NCBI GenBank assembly: GCA_009777005.1
Contig: WRMT01000040.1
Location: 1-14,917 of the forward strand
Length of the DNA stretch: 14,917 nt
DNA from: Methanobrevibacter sp.
GTDB lineage: Archaea; Methanobacteriota; Methanobacteria; Methanobacteriales; Methanobacteriaceae
Reading direction: 5' to 3'
Each line of letters opens with the position of its first letter. The first letter of the stretch is position 1. Under the pieces are notes generated by a model. It was given only the letters and a program-made list of their open reading frames with translations. It was not told the DNA's origin and did no database searches. A program made the translations under genes and the position numbers. Of this stretch, positions 13,971 through 14,917 are shown in pieces.

Positions 13971-14687
13971 TTGTTTCTGTTAATAAGTCCTATAAATAAT
14001 GATGAGGCACTTGAATCTATTGAAGGCGGTGCAGATATTGTTGATGTTAAAAATCCTAAAGAAGGATCTCTTGGTGCTAATTTTCCATGGGTAATCAAAA
14101 ATATTCGAGAAATAACTCCTGATAATATCTTGGTTAGTGCTACTTTAGGTGATGTTCCTTATAAACCTGGAACTGTTTCTCTTGCAGCTTGCGGTGCATT
14201 AAATTCTGGTGCAGACTATATTAAAGTAGGCTTGTACGGAACATCAAATTATAATGAAGCATTAGAAGTTATGGAAAATGTGGTTAAAACTGTAAAACAT
14301 GAGAATTCTAAAGCTATTGTAGTTGCTTCTGGCTATGCTGATGCTCATCGTGTTGGTGCGGTAAGCCCTTGGGAAATTCCAAAAATAGCTAAAGACTCAG
14401 GTTCAGATTTAGCTATGTTGGATACTGCAGTAAAAGATGGAAAAACTCTTTTTGATTATTTAAACATTGATGATTTAGAAAAATTTGTGGATGAAATCCA
14501 TAGCTATGGTTTAAAATCGGCATTAGCTGGATCTGTAAAAAAAGAACAATTAAAACCTCTTTATGACATTGGTTGTGATGTTGTTGGTGTTAGAGGTGCT
14601 GCTTGTGTTGGAGGAGATAGAAATTCTGGTAAAATCCATAGATCTGCAGTAGCTGAACTAAAATCTTTGCTTAATTCTTTTAAATAG
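13971..14687 (+). CDS. mfnB: (5-formylfuran-3-yl)methyl phosphate synthase
   Basis: MfnB condenses two molecules of glyceraldehyde-3-phosphate into 4-(hydroxymethyl)-2-furancarboxaldehyde phosphate, the furan precursor of the C1 carrier methanofuran, in the cytoplasm. The 238-residue product matches the family in length and signatures: LLISPINN at the N-terminus, GGADIVDVKNPKEGSLGANF (catalytic Lys within DVKNPKEG, about residue 27), SATLGDVPYKPGT, GADYIKVGLYG, LDTAVKDG, LAGSVKKEQ, and GVRGAACVGGDR near the C-terminus. The start is TTG, supported by GGAGG seven bases upstream and by alignment to the conserved N-terminus. It is intact and stands alone here, after about 500 bp without genes. 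Its codon use and composition are steadier than the accessory zone to its left, as expected for a core methanogen gene. Confidence 0.96.
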   Translation: MFLLISPINNDEALESIEGGADIVDVKNPKEGSLGANFPWVIKNIREITPDNILVSATLGDVPYKPGTVSLAACGALNSGADYIKVGLYGTSNYNEALEVMENVVKTVKHENSKAIVVASGYADAHRVGAVSPWEIPKIAKDSGSDLAMLDTAVKDGKTLFDYLNIDDLEKFVDEIHSYGLKSALAGSVKKEQLKPLYDIGCDVVGVRGAACVGGDRNSGKIHRSAVAELKSLLNSFK

Positions 14688-14760
14688 CTATTTATTTGTT
14701 TTAATTTAATCATTTATAGCTATTTTTTCTGTTCTTATTTAATTTTTCTAAATTAAATAA
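14688..14760 (+). terminator. T-rich terminator after mfnB
   Basis: About 35 bases past the stop is TTTATAGCTATTTTTT, followed by more T-rich sequence. The words TAGCTATTT occur twice (14685 and about 14717). This is compatible with oligo-T termination. Confidence 0.45.
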
Positions 14761-14790
14761 TGAATTTTACTTTATTAAAAAAATAAGATA

Positions 14791-14917
14791 AGTTTTTAAG
14801 TTTTAAATAGAATTATATTTCTTAAGTAAGATTTTATTTTCTTAAATTAGAATTAATTTTCATAAATAAGATTTTATTTTCTTAAATTAGAATTAATTTT
14901 CATAAATAAGATTTTAT
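14791..14917. repeat. Tandem repeat, 40-bp unit made of two 20-bp halves, running off the window
   Basis: From 14831 the sequence repeats with an exact 40-bp period (14831-14870, 14871-14910, then partial). Each unit is two related halves, ATTTTATTTTCTTAAATTAG and AATTAATTTTCATAAATAAG, identical at 16 of 20 positions and differing only by T/A swaps. Degenerate half-units extend left to about 14791. The array continues beyond the window, so its full size is unknown. There is no spacer between units, so it is not a CRISPR array. Confidence 0.85.

Noticed and set aside
14791..14917. CRISPR array
   Set aside because: The repeats are contiguous with no unique spacers and no cas genes are nearby.

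Overview
The window is very AT-rich archaeal DNA, most likely from a gut or host-associated methanogen of the Methanobacteriales (Methanobrevibacter or a close relative such as Methanosphaera). Two intact anchors support this. At the left is a huge Asn/Thr/Gly-rich adhesin-like protein of the kind these methanogens carry in many copies. At the right is mfnB, a gene of methanofuran biosynthesis. Several starts have archaeal-style GGAG or GGTGAT ribosome binding sites and AT-rich TATA-like boxes.

Layout. Positions 1-4566 hold the 3' part of the adhesin gene, whose start lies left of the window. Its first kilobase is built from a 333-bp (111-residue) super-repeat. Positions 4567-13970 are an accessory zone made almost entirely of toxin-antitoxin type genes, insertion-sequence debris and broken genes. 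In order these are: a C-terminal gene fragment and an IS-end repeat (4748-5031); an intact vapBC pair on the minus strand (5310-5974); an unknown minus-strand remnant (6052-6250); a second copy of the IS-end repeat followed by a decayed DDE transposase (6370-6989); a frameshifted DUF4258-like toxin coupled to an intact DUF2283 antitoxin (7086-7780); a minus-strand HEXXH metallopeptidase with a broken C-terminus (7907-8481); a helical gene pair followed by a broken PIN-domain gene (9139-10588); a MITE-like inverted-repeat block (10618-10775); a second intact vapBC pair (11018-11715); an orphan antitoxin-like gene (11972-12190); and a decayed minus-strand operon that ends in a third, broken vapBC (12353-13470). 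Positions 13971-14687 hold mfnB, and a 40-bp tandem repeat runs off the right end.

How it fits together. The three vapBC loci are homologous: their VapB proteins share an RHH head and a PF(D/N)(S/A)V tail. Two are intact and one is decayed. Several other genes look toxin-related (PIN, DUF4258/DUF2283, HEXXH peptidase). I read the segment as a toxin-antitoxin and mobile-element graveyard between an adhesin locus and a housekeeping gene. Most breaks are single-base shifts, several in or next to A/T homopolymers, so assembly or sequencing error must be excluded before all of them are called pseudogenes. The best candidate for something undescribed is the three-frame operon at 9139-10588, where a large PIN-like nuclease with all four acidic positions recognisable follows an unrecognised helical partner.
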